Assembly (NCBI GenBank): GCA_019359015.1 | Contig: JAHHID010000041.1 | Coordinates: 1-61,615 of the forward strand | Reading direction: 5' to 3' | From: Spirirestis rafaelensis WJT71-NPBG6 | GTDB lineage: Bacteria; Cyanobacteriota; Cyanobacteriia; Cyanobacteriales; Nostocaceae | DNA: 61,615 nt | Shown here: piece by piece, positions 27,201-34,973 of the stretch | How the letters are laid out: each line of letters opens with the position of its first letter | How positions within the stretch are numbered: position 1 is the stretch's first letter | Made by a program: the position numbers and the translations under genes | The notes under the pieces: generated by a model | What the model was told of the DNA's origin: nothing | Databases searched by the model: none | The model's input: only the letters and a program-made list of their open reading frames with translations

Positions 27201-29821
27201 TGTAACTGCTCCTCCCACTTTTTCTTGAAGTCGTCTTCGTTGAAGCGGAAGGTGAACTCTGTCGAACTGTTCGCACTTACTGGTTGACGATCGCCAGATC
27301 CACCTGTACCTTGAATATTTGTCACAGACTCTGTGGAGCTGTTCGCACCCGCTGTTTCACGACTGACAGATCCACTGCCTTGAATATTGGTAACAGTGCT
27401 TGTAACAGTCCTGGTTGTAGTCGTCTGTTGTTGGCTCTCTCCTTTGACGTTATTATTCTCTTGCTTTTTATACTTATCAGCAAGTTCAGTTGCACTCACT
27501 GGCTCTATTGCCAGAATAATTTGTCCTTCATTATCTTCCTTGTAGGTGTCAAAAAATAAACCTGTCAAGGTAGTTTTTTCTTTGACCTCTAAAACGATTT
27601 CATCTTTCAGACCATTCAATGAAGTCCAAGTTTCTTCAACTTCAATGCCAGTCAGTTTTGTAACAAATTTTCCGCCTTTGACCCAAATTAAAGCCCAAGG
27701 TTCTAAATCAAACTTCTTGTTATCTGACCAATATGTTGCATTACCTTCACGAATTTTGATGCGATAGTTTCCTGGATTTAATTCAATGAAGTTAGCACCT
27801 GATTGTTTCAAACTTGACAGGTGATTTTCATCCAGCACATAACAATTACGTTTGCTGTCTACTGTTAAAGTCTGAGGGTTGAAAAATGGTTTATTGCTGG
27901 TAATTGAAAGATTAATTGAGCCATTATTATCAGTATTGTTTACATCAAAGAACAAGGCACAGACAACTGTTCTATCTTTGACTTCTAACTGCAAATGGTC
28001 ATTATATCCGTTTAAAGTTGTCCAGGTTGCCCCTACCTCATAACCTGTGGTTTTATCTATAAATTTACTACCATCAACTCCATATATCCAGAGCAAGACA
28101 AAAGGTTCTCCTTCTGTTTTCGCTTTGGCATATCTGTAGCGACCGCTAGCAATTTTGATATCAAAAGTACCTTTCTCTAAGGTAAAAGAACTTGCAACAT
28201 TTTGTTGCAGGTTGTTCATTTGGTTGGGGTCGATAACGTAACAATTGTTTTTGGTATCAATGGTTAAAATGCTCATACCTTCACTATTGATAGTTTTGCT
28301 TTCTTGAGAAACTACTGCTGGTATACCTTGAGAACTTTTTTCTTTTTCTACTGTTGCTGATATACCTTGAGAACTTTTTTCTTCTTTTGTTGTTTCAGAT
28401 TTTTCGTCTGAGTTGGCTTCTGGGGTAATTTGCGTTGTTACTACCGTAGCTGGTTCATAAATACTAATCCCTGCCCAACGACTCTTAGGTTCGGTCATCG
28501 TGACTAAAGTTCCCTTACCAGTAGTCGTGTTAATGCGGATTAGTTGACCGTCTTTACCTAAGTTAAAGAAGTTACCAGTTACGCCATAGAGAACATTACC
28601 AACAAATTCCATACTGGCAATATTGGGAAAGCCTGTATCACCAATGATTTGGACTTTACTAGCCTCTAGATCCCAACTTACTAATAACTTCTTCTTGTTG
28701 TAACCAATCAAGGTAATATAAGCTTTGCCATCAGCATCAAAGGCAACTTCAGCACAGTTGTAGTCTTTATCCGCTACAGTTACTACTGGCGTACCTTTAC
28801 CTGTTTCGAGATTAATGGCAACCAGTTGTTTAGCTGTTGTGGCGTAGAGCGTTTGACGCTGGCGATTATATGCTAAACCAGCTGCGGCAAAGCCAATATC
28901 ACCAACTACGGTGGCATCACCTGAATTCAGGTTAATTTTAACTAGGTCAGTCTTGTCACCGTTTCTATCAAGTCCATATAGTTGCGAACCGACAAAAGCA
29001 ATGTCAGAAACTTCTGTAACTATCTCGCCAATAAAACTAGCTTTACCTGTGACTAAATCCAGGGTGTAAAGTTTGCTTAATTCATTGGAGACGCAATCTT
29101 GGACATAAACTGCCCCTGGTTTGAGCTTAATAGTTTTAGCTGTGCGACTGCCACAGATAACTTTTTCTAAAACTCCACTGAAACCACTGATAGCGTCTTT
29201 ATTTGTAAAAGATTGTCCACCAGTTGAAGTTGCAAGTCTGGCGTATTCGGTTTTGATACCTTCTTGATGCTTGCTTTTTGAAGTTCCAAAATAGGTGTGA
29301 ACGGTAACTCCTGCTGCTTGGGCTTTTTGGATAGCCAAGTTAGCTGCTTTAACATCCTCTTGCTCTGTTTTATCTCCACCTCCTTCGAGTGCTTCATCAC
29401 CGAGATAAAAAATAGCTCGTGCTGCACCTTCGCGCCAATCAAAGTAATCTGATATATCTTCAATTGCGCGAGCTGCATCTTCTTGCGCTCCTGCGTCTGC
29501 AACTTGTCCTTTTTTTCTACCCCGGAGTTGGGATTCTGACACTTTACATTTTTGAGTCAGATAAGCTCGGATACTTTGGTCGAAGTTTGTCCCTTTCCAA
29601 GTACCTTCTACACCCAACCAAGCCACTCTTAAGTCTGATGGACAACTAGATTTAGCTTTGGCGATCGCACCAGCAGCAGCATTACTCAAAGCCTGTGCTT
29701 CATCTTTCATCGAAGGACTAGTATCGATGACGATGACTAAATCAACAGGAGGTATAGTGCTTGCTTGATTACTCATGCTTTGTTCTTTTTTCTTTTTCTG
29801 GTTGAAACCGAATAATTTCAT
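24296..29821 (-). CDS. Giant vWA / beta-propeller / modular fibre protein
   Basis: A protein of 1841 residues, not matched to a known function. (1) A von Willebrand A domain (about 25-225) has the metal site DTSPS (Asp33, Ser35, Ser37). (2) At about 235-460, repeated strands such as YTLDLVTGKASFIG and VKINLNSGDATVVG suggest a beta-propeller. (3) Two copies of an unrecognised beta domain begin NCYVIDPNQ (about 525) and NCYVLDENH (about 657). (4) A Ser/Thr-rich linker and an amphipathic region (about 855-955). (5) A repeat array (about 957-1740). (6) A C-terminal helical domain. No signal peptide or membrane segment is visible. The start may be Met16 (MSNQASTIPP). The gene stands alone before a long noncoding region. 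Confidence 0.9.
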   Translation of the reverse strand: MKLFGFNQKKKKEQSMSNQASTIPPVDLVIVIDTSPSMKDEAQALSNAAAGAIAKAKSSCPSDLRVAWLGVEGTWKGTNFDQSIRAYLTQKCKVSESQLRGRKKGQVADAGAQEDAARAIEDISDYFDWREGAARAIFYLGDEALEGGGDKTEQEDVKAANLAIQKAQAAGVTVHTYFGTSKSKHQEGIKTEYARLATSTGGQSFTNKDAISGFSGVLEKVICGSRTAKTIKLKPGAVYVQDCVSNELSKLYTLDLVTGKASFIGEIVTEVSDIAFVGSQLYGLDRNGDKTDLVKINLNSGDATVVGDIGFAAAGLAYNRQRQTLYATTAKQLVAINLETGKGTPVVTVADKDYNCAEVAFDADGKAYITLIGYNKKKLLVSWDLEASKVQIIGDTGFPNIASMEFVGNVLYGVTGNFFNLGKDGQLIRINTTTGKGTLVTMTEPKSRWAGISIYEPATVVTTQITPEANSDEKSETTKEEKSSQGISATVEKEKSSQGIPAVVSQESKTINSEGMSILTIDTKNNCYVIDPNQMNNLQQNVASSFTLEKGTFDIKIASGRYRYAKAKTEGEPFVLLWIYGVDGSKFIDKTTGYEVGATWTTLNGYNDHLQLEVKDRTVVCALFFDVNNTDNNGSINLSITSNKPFFNPQTLTVDSKRNCYVLDENHLSSLKQSGANFIELNPGNYRIKIREGNATYWSDNKKFDLEPWALIWVKGGKFVTKLTGIEVEETWTSLNGLKDEIVLEVKEKTTLTGLFFDTYKEDNEGQIILAIEPVSATELADKYKKQENNNVKGESQQQTTTTRTVTSTVTNIQGSGSVSRETAGANSSTESVTNIQGTGGSGDRQPVSANSSTEFTFRFNEDDFKKKWEEQLQQINASINVIDQNDVTLEAKYWDQLEQWLLKNYEKHFKSLAVEVAKVRFTMDAYQEQMEFSLNQQLQSWSSYLDKLVEDKINVEISKKINQQINQYVDQTFEQRIRNNIGLIVNNVVNKPEINQYIDQHVDQQIDQIFDQKIRNNIGLIVNNVVRKQELNQYIDRHVDQQIDSSFEQKIRNNVELIINNLVNKQELNQHIDRHVDQQIDSSLEQKVRNNINLITQNIVNNNTDLDNYVSQQIDSTYEQKIQNHIPVITQNIVNNNEGLNQYFDQRLQHSVTNNTEVNNQIVNLVANSTEINNKISNLRNEWNQTFINLATQHVDELSNIIGGTDTFNTVITQKLVNNNTELNNYVSQQIDSSYEQKVQNNLHLITQNIVNNNEELNHYIDQRLQQTVTNNNEVNNQIVNVVANSTEINNKISNLRNEWNQTFINLATQHVDELSNIIGGTDTFNTVITQKLVNNNTELNNYIDQRLQHSVTNNTEVNNQIVNLVANSTEINNKISNLRNEWNQTFINLATEHVNELSNIIGGTDTFNTVITQKLVNNNTELNNYIDQRLQHSVTNNTEVNNQIVNLVANSTEINNKISNLRNEWNQTFINLATQHVDELSNIIGGTDTFNTLITQKFVNNNTELNNYVSQQIDNTYERKIQNNLHLITQNIVNNNEELNQYIDRRLQQTVTNNTEVNNEIVNVVANSTEINNKIENLRNEWNRTFINLATQHVDELSNIIGGTDTFNTLITQKFVNNNTELNNYVSQQIDNTYEQKVRNNLHLITQNIVNNNEGLNQYIDQRLQQTVTNNTEVNNEIVNLVVNSTEINNKINNVYRDVDIKISSVRNEWNQTFISLVRQYVDEVINIIGDRDTFNTRVANIINIKVDELLNQIIRTKSELTVLINNADRQLYEWTLGELMAIKGCLTDREVLVETLVTFSAQLRTKLDGTNCVDIESIKPFKPVLEPRQQSQQLPGSK
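24607..26930 (-). repeat. In-gene array of 111-, 102- and 249-bp modules
   Basis: Within the vWA gene, modules occur at exact codon-multiple spacing. Units of 111 bp (37 residues, INQYIDQHVDQQID type) recur at 26579, 26690 and 26801. The TGTTGAATGT landmark recurs at 24607, 24991, 25342, 25591, 25840 and 26191 (TATTGAATGT at the last), giving steps of 384, 351, 249, 249 and 351 bp. A 351-bp step is one 249-bp unit (83 residues) plus one 102-bp unit (34 residues). The 384-bp step adds 11 residues. The two consecutive 249-bp units are nearly identical in DNA, indicating recent duplication. Confidence 0.95.
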
Positions 29822-30916
29822 ACACTTCCCGCTTGAACTTCATAGGCAGACTGAGTTTGGTAGCTAAGGGCAAATGCATTGGCAAAAATCTTGGAGCATA
29901 ATTCCCAGCTTGTTTGCGGGAAGCTCCAAACTATGCACATACACATGAATGCATGCGCTTTGCGCTTAGAGAAAATTCTCCTTCGTGCATGTGCCGTGCA
30001 GACTTTCAATGTGAACGCGAGTGCGTGCGCCTTAGCATAGGCAAACCTATACATTTGGGATGCTCCCGTTAAATTTTTACTCAAATGTATAAATTCCCAG
30101 CATTTGCATGATTTTATTTGGGGGGACGCATTAATATTTACAAAACGCGCAACCCTACAACAAATCAAACAGGATTTTGAGAACTTTTCCAAATAAACTC
30201 CTTGATTTGAGGCATTTCATGATTAATTCGCGAGGAAAAAACGAATACTAGCGCCCAGTATTGTGCGTTTTTTACAGGTTTCTTTCACGGAATGTAAGAA
30301 ATCCTTGACCAAGTTTTTAGATGAAAAGAAAACGATATTTCTAGAAGTACATTAATGAGTTTTATACTAGCATAAAATCTATCTATAGACTTAATTGATA
30401 AGAATCTATAAATATGTCAATAAATAAGAAAGGGATAAAATTGCTTAAACTTAATCTGTGCATATATTCTAGGAAATTGCCAATTAACTGCTAGCGAGAT
30501 TTTATTTCTTTTTAGTACACATGGACTGCAACCTTGTTTACTAAAGTTTAAAGTTGTCAATTTATCGATTATGCGTTTGGCTTTGGTAGGCGTATCTTCC
30601 GACAATATCTTCGCTGCGGGCTTGCACGTGCGACTTTGTAGCGCCTTTCTGTTGTGGGGTCGCAGGAAAATTAATCAAACGATAAATTCTAAAAATTCTG
30701 ATTATGAGCGTTTATACATCAACTTGAGTTGATGCTAAAACTATTTTGCGCGAAGACCAACAAATCATTTTAATTTTGCGATCATGCTTTGTAGATTTTG
30801 GTTTCTAATTGTTAGTTTTTAGGCAAATGTAACCGCTTATATTATGTCATAGTTTTTTTAAAACATCTAATCATATTTTTATATCAGCCATCTATAATTT
30901 ATCAAATTCCACTTAT
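29822..30916. other. Long gene-poor AT-rich spacer
   Basis: No convincing gene on either strand. Frames of 62-124 codons here are Cys/aromatic-rich without recognisable features. The part nearest the vWA gene is presumably its promoter and leader; no ribosome site or promoter stands out. Confidence 0.5.
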
Positions 30917-31042
30917 TTGTCAAGGACAGCTAAGACACTTAAGAAATTAATTTTCTCATTAGTGGACAATTAAGACAATTTGTCAAGGACAGTTAAGACA
31001 CTTAAGGAATTAATTTTTTCATCAGTGGACAGTTAAGACAGA
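30917..31042. repeat. 63-bp tandem duplication with four GGACARYTAAGACA motifs
   Basis: Two 63-bp units (starting 30917 and 30980) differ at few positions. Each holds two copies of a 14-bp motif, so GGACARYTAAGACA occurs at 30924, 30964, 30987 and 31027 (spacing 40, 23, 40). The regular array of GACA-containing sites resembles transposase-binding repeats at Tn7/Tn5053-type transposon ends. No transposase gene is in the window. Confidence 0.7.
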
Positions 31043-31071
31043 TAAGAAAAAAAATTCAGAAGGCAGAGCTT

Positions 31072-31363
31072 ATACCGATTCAAAAAATGTTTGCGACAGA
31101 TCACCCCACCCGCCCTATCAGGCACCCTCCTCTTACCAACTACAGTGTACACACATCTCGCTCAAAACCTCACCCTCGCTTTTAGCGTAGCTAAAATCTT
31201 TCCCTCTCCTTAGCAAGGAGAGGGATGTCCGGAACGGACAGGGTGAGGTTTTTCAAGATTTTTGGGGAATTCGATGACTTGTGTGTACACCGTAGCCCCT
31301 TGGTAAGGGGAGGATTGGGGAGGAGTTTTGCTAATGTGTTGCATTCTTTTTTCAAATTGGTAT
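31072..31363. mobile_element. MITE interrupted by a second MITE
   Basis: The outer element has ends ATACCGATTCAAAAAATG and CATTCTTTTTTCAAATTGGTAT-type inverted repeats. Its two halves match the uninterrupted 125-bp copy at 35376-35500. Between the halves sits a 156-bp insert (31140-31295). It has no coding capacity. Confidence 0.85.
31140..31295. mobile_element. Inner MITE nested in the 31-kb element
   Basis: Ends CTACAGTGTACACACA (31140-31155) and TGTGTGTACACCGTAG (31280-31295) are inverted repeats matching at 15 of 16 positions. Inside is a second inverted repeat (AACCTCACCCT ... AGGGTGAGGTT) and the palindromic CCCTCTCCTTAGCAAGGAGAGGG. No coding capacity. Confidence 0.8.
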
Positions 31364-31690
31364 TACCTGCGTGGGCAATCTTAGGCGCATCTTCATAAAG
31401 AAACGATATGAGCGATCGCTAATAGTCTGTGTCATTAGTTCTGAGGAGTTAGGTTGGTCAAATTCCCAACTTCTTCAGGGAGCATCCCAATACGTGCAAA
31501 ACCCCGCAGGCTAGAAGCCTGCGGCTACACGGACAAACCCCACCTAGCCTTCGGCAACGCCAAGGGCGAACGTGGGCTATAAGAGAAGAGTTTTTAGCCC
31601 AGCTTCGGTTAGCGTTGCCGCAGGGTAGGTGGCAACACACTTGTGTTTAGCCTTTTTTCTCTCCCCCTGCTCCCCTGCCTGCCTTTCAGC
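31364..31690. repeat. Repeat-rich spacer
   Basis: Gene-free. It includes GCAGGCTAGAAGCCTGCGGCTACA (31507-31530), related to the element at 23807, followed by GC-rich interspersed repeat sequence and a CTCCCCCTGCTCCCC tract at 31661-31685. Confidence 0.5.
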
Positions 31691-31697
31691 GCAGATC

Positions 31698-32126
31698 CTA
31701 ACTTGTCGCTGCGGCTTTCTTTCCATTACCATTACTGTCCACATCGGCAACAAACGACATTTGCTGTGAACCGGAAGTTGATGACTCACCTCGCAGTCCC
31801 TTGCTGCGCTGGTTTTTAGGAACTCCTCCTGCCATGCCATACTCTACACTGCTTTTGCCATATCGGGTTGCAACTCCCAATAATATGTGCTCTGCCATGT
31901 CTGCTAACTGGCGTTCTGTTTCCAGCATTTCACGGTACAACTTATCCAAGCTAGAAAGAGCAGTGTTGTATGCATTCTCTTTAGTTCGCATCGTCTCAAT
32001 TACAGTTGAGAACGCAGGTAGGGTGAGTCCATTGCCTACATTTAAATTCGGATCAATTGAGTTAATGCTAGCCGCACGACGCACTGCTTTTTCTAAAACT
32101 TTAGAGGTTCTTTTTTGACGAGCCAT
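31698..32126 (-). CDS. Conserved hypothetical protein, 142 residues
   Basis: Not recognised by function. It has a basic N-terminus (MARQKRTSKVLEKAVRRAA), a helical middle and the segment VATRYGKSSVEYGMAGGVPKNQRSKG. Short proteins with a YGxxSxEYxxAGG signature occur in cyanobacteria and Bacteroidetes as uncharacterised proteins. The C-terminal 30 residues are low complexity (Ser/Gly/Asn). No membrane segment. It stands alone in the repeat-rich region; a functional link with the upstream vWA gene is not supported. Confidence 0.65.
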   Translation of the reverse strand: MARQKRTSKVLEKAVRRAASINSIDPNLNVGNGLTLPAFSTVIETMRTKENAYNTALSSLDKLYREMLETERQLADMAEHILLGVATRYGKSSVEYGMAGGVPKNQRSKGLRGESSTSGSQQMSFVADVDSNGNGKKAAATS

Positions 32127-32295
32127 GATCTACGCCTTGTAATACAGTTCGGTTAATATTGTTTACCTTAAAAAACTGACCTATTGATCAGCCTGAGAAA
32201 ATTCCGGTAAATCTGCAATAGCTTTTGCTACACAGCGATCATTGTCATGAGTGCGTAAATTACTGTAATGAGTCATTAAACAGGTAAATTGATAA

Positions 32296-32637
32296 TGCAA
32301 TATCCCGTTTGCTTGCTGAATCTACCCAAATGAGTGCGTGATCTACCGAAATGAGAAACCGATCAAGCATTTTGAGTAAGCAATATGCCTTTTTGCTTGC
32401 TGAATCTACCCAAATGAGTGCGTGATTTACCGAAATGAGAAACCGATCAAGCATTTTGAGTAAGCAATATGTCTTTTTGCTTGCTGAATCTACCCAAATG
32501 AGTGCGTGATTTACCGAAATGAGAAACCGATCAAGCATTTTGAGTAAGCAATATGTCTTTTTGCTTGCTGAATCTACCCAAATGAGAAAGCATTTAAGGC
32601 AAATGAGTAAGCAATATGCCTTTTTGCTTATTGAAAT
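32296..32637. repeat. 84-bp tandem repeat, about four units
   Basis: The landmark GCTTGCTGAATCTACCC recurs at 32311, 32395, 32479 and 32563, exactly 84 bp apart. Units include CCGAAATGAG, AAACCGATCAAGC and TTTTGAGTAAGC. Because 84 is a multiple of three, both strands show repeated 28-residue frames, but these have no start context or known domain. The last unit is degenerate. Confidence 0.9.
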
Positions 32638-32639
32638 CG

Positions 32640-33031
32640 AGTTTATTCATTTTTCCGATGCTGTGATCAGTTATGGCGATCGCGAAAATCTAACGTTCAA
32701 AAGGGGTATAACAGAATACAGTAGCTTTTTTGAAGCTAAAATTAGTTGGGCAAATTTTGAAATCTTCTGCGATCGCTCTTTGGTTAGGGGATGGCTCTGG
32801 CTCAATCGTTTTGCTGCTGAGTTTGGGTAGAACTATGATGTGACAATGAGGGTTCAGGCTGAATCCAAATTAAGATCAATATGTAGGGTGCTTTGTCGCA
32901 AAGCGCAACGCACTATTATCTCAACTATCCCAAATATCCGACGCAAGCTGAACCTCACCATTGCCACCCCAATCTAAGGGTAAATGTCCTGCTGGATAAA
33001 ATGGTGAATATTTCTAAAGTAAGGAAACAAT
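32640..33031. other. Gene-free spacer before the kinase gene
   Basis: Nothing recognisable beyond scattered GCGATCGC sites. It is presumably the promoter region of the downstream kinase; a purine-rich AAGTAAGGAAACAAT precedes its ATG. Confidence 0.4.
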
Positions 33032-33976
33032 ATGGAAATTACTTTCAAAGAACCTATTGGTGATGGAATGTTTGGAGATGTTTGGGCTGGAAACGATGAG
33101 ATAGGAAGAAATGTGGCTATCAAAGTTCTTCGAGAATCAGGAGAAGGTGTATCTACGATATTGCAACATGCCCAAGCTCTTGTGAGAGCCAAGCACACAA
33201 ATGTCGTGGACGTTTACTCTATTGAATATCTTTTAGTTCCTAATTCGGAAAAAGAGAAAAAATGCATTGTTATGGAACACATAGATGGTGTTTCACTGCG
33301 ACAAAGAATAAAAATAAAACCAACAGCAAAGGAGGCTTTTCATATTGGTGAACAGATTATTGCTGGAATTAAGCATATTCATTCTGAGGGACTAGTTCAC
33401 ATGGATTTACATGAAGAGAATGTCATGCTAAAGCAAAACGACACAGTTAAGATTATTGATATTCTCTATATGAATTCCATGTCGAAATTAGCCCCTGATA
33501 GGAAAAAGCAACGGTTAGATTATGATATTAGGCAACTAGATTGCATTCTTTCTTCATTAATCTATAACTCTGAATTAGGCATAGCGGGTCATGATGAATT
33601 CAGAAAAATGCTGGGCAAACCAGAAAGCATTGCAAAACTTGAACGAAGTTTTTTAGATTTATTTACTAATGTAGTAAGTGATCTAGACACTATTACCAAT
33701 TTATTTGGTTTAGATGCTTTAAAGCTTCGCTCGTATAAGTTTAGATCTGAGTGCGAACATGATATAGATTCGCTTCGACAGTTACTGGGAAAAGATGTTG
33801 TCAGAATTAGTAAAACAATCGCACTATTTCCGGATACTGAGGTTGAGATAGTAACAACTCTTGGCTTAGAAGATCTCAGGGATAAAATGAGACAGGTTGA
33901 AGACGGTCACGTAATGGTTCAAACACTTTCACATAAAGCAGATTACACAGGGGATAGAAATTTCGATATATCGTAG
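33032..33976 (+). CDS. Divergent Ser/Thr protein kinase
   Basis: A 314-residue soluble kinase-fold protein. It has a glycine loop GDGMFGDV (10-17), ATP-binding Lys31 in VAIKVL, a catalytic loop HMDLHEEN (His123, Asp125, Asn130) and metal-binding Asp143. The usual DFG is DIL here. The activation segment is short and no clear APE motif is seen. The C-terminal 120 residues are a helical region without a known domain. There is no membrane segment, unlike most cyanobacterial PknB-type kinases. Catalysis is plausible because the Lys and both Asp residues are present. It stands alone; the ribosome site AAGGAAAC precedes the ATG. Confidence 0.8.
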   Translation: MEITFKEPIGDGMFGDVWAGNDEIGRNVAIKVLRESGEGVSTILQHAQALVRAKHTNVVDVYSIEYLLVPNSEKEKKCIVMEHIDGVSLRQRIKIKPTAKEAFHIGEQIIAGIKHIHSEGLVHMDLHEENVMLKQNDTVKIIDILYMNSMSKLAPDRKKQRLDYDIRQLDCILSSLIYNSELGIAGHDEFRKMLGKPESIAKLERSFLDLFTNVVSDLDTITNLFGLDALKLRSYKFRSECEHDIDSLRQLLGKDVVRISKTIALFPDTEVEIVTTLGLEDLRDKMRQVEDGHVMVQTLSHKADYTGDRNFDIS

Positions 33977-34330
33977 TTATATATAGCACTTCTATTTGAT
34001 TTGCGAATTTACTGATATAGACAAGCAACATGAAATAAGAGAGGTAGAAGAGTAGGTAATTTGTTCAACAATCAAACCGGATTCTTATAGTAGCCATATA
34101 CAAGCTTAAATAAATAAAAAATGCAATCCCATCCCTCCTGTAACTTGCGTTGCGCTGCGCGACAACACACCCTACTACTGGCAATTTGATACGATTAGCA
34201 AAGTGGGCGATCGCCTACAACCCAACTTAAGCGATCGCGCTTGGCAATCAACATTGATTTAAGCAACCGCTGTTGAGAGCAAACGATTATGGTTGTTAGC
34301 ATAGTCCCAATAACTAACTCGCGCCAGTGT
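33977..34330. other. Gene-free spacer
   Basis: No gene is seen between the kinase and hicB-like genes. It contains a short GC-rich repeat (TTGCGTTGCGCTGCGCGAC, 34145-34163) and two HIP1 octamers. Confidence 0.4.
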
Positions 34331-34510
34331 ATGAAAATCAAAGCAATCATTCATCCAGCACAAGAAGGGGGCTATTGGGCAGAGGTTCCGGCACTTCCCG
34401 CTTGTGTTACAGAAGGAGACACAATGGAGGAGGTAATGGTTAATTTAAAGAACGCTATTGAAGGTTGGCTCGATGTTGCTAACAGTTGTCATGCAATTGA
34501 GTTAACTTAA
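34331..34510 (+). CDS. HicB-like antitoxin (orphan)
   Basis: 59 residues from the ATG at 34331 (MKIKAIIHPAQEGGYWAEVPALPACVTEGDTMEEVM in outline), matching the partial RNase-H-like fold of HicB family proteins: the strand-turn GGYWAEVPALPAC and the helix with a NLKNAIEGWL pattern. No C-terminal DNA-binding domain is present. No HicA toxin gene lies on either side, so this is an orphan, as is common in cyanobacteria. An upstream in-frame start at 34289 would add 14 residues unlike the family. Confidence 0.8.
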   Translation: MKIKAIIHPAQEGGYWAEVPALPACVTEGDTMEEVMVNLKNAIEGWLDVANSCHAIELT

Positions 34511-34556
34511 GCAAAAAGAGTATGATCGTGAGTGTACAAGTATTTAATTTTAATCT

Positions 34557-34973
34557 GTGTCTGCAAAGGACATCTTTCACGAAGCAGTTAAGCAAGCTCT
34601 ACAAAAAGAGCAGTGGCTAATTACAGATGATCCACTCAAATTTAAATTTGGTAACGTCAACTTTCAGGTAGATTTGGGCGCAGAAAGACTGGTTGCAGCC
34701 GAGAGAGCTGGTGAGAAAATAGCAGTCGAGATCAAGAGCTTTTTGAACCCTTCTGCAATTACAGATTTCTACGGTGCTTTAGGTCAATTCCTCAGTTATC
34801 GGCTGGCGCTGGAAGCAACTGAGCCAGAGCGAGTATTATATTTGGCAGTTCCAGTAGATGCCTATAGAACTTTTTTTCAACTTGAGTTCACGCAGATAGC
34901 AGTACAAAAATATCAAGTTTTGTTAGTTGTCTACGATCCAGTAAATGAGGTAATTGTGCAATGGATAAAATAG
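34557..34973 (+). CDS. xisH: XisH family protein
   Basis: 138 residues from a GTG start, similar to the XisH proteins first named for control of fdxN-element excision in Anabaena (start MSAKDIFHEAVKQAL). A PD-(D/E)XK-nuclease-like pattern is visible: Asp39 in VDLGAE, then Glu58-Ile-Lys60 in AVEIKSF, then a helix containing GALGQFLSYRLAL with a Gln. It overlaps xisI by 13 bp, so the two are co-translated. Homologous pairs are numerous in Nostocales without any fdxN element nearby; true function is unknown. Confidence 0.92.
   Translation: MSAKDIFHEAVKQALQKEQWLITDDPLKFKFGNVNFQVDLGAERLVAAERAGEKIAVEIKSFLNPSAITDFYGALGQFLSYRLALEATEPERVLYLAVPVDAYRTFFQLEFTQIAVQKYQVLLVVYDPVNEVIVQWIK

Noticed and set aside
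29818-30192. 124-codon minus-strand frame upstream of the vWA gene
   Set aside because: Cys-, Ala- and aromatic-rich low-quality composition, no domain, and it overlaps the leader of the real gene.
30917-31042. A complete CRISPR-associated (Cas12k/Tn7-like) transposon
   Set aside because: Only end-like repeats are present; no tnsB, tnsC, tniQ, cas12k gene or tRNA target is in the window, so a full system is not claimed.
32260-32538. Minus-strand 92-codon frame with three 28-residue repeats
   Set aside because: It is produced by the 84-bp tandem repeat, which is open on both strands; no ribosome site or domain supports a gene.
32296-32637. CRISPR array
   Set aside because: The full 84-bp unit is repeated, with no variable spacers between constant repeats and no cas genes nearby.
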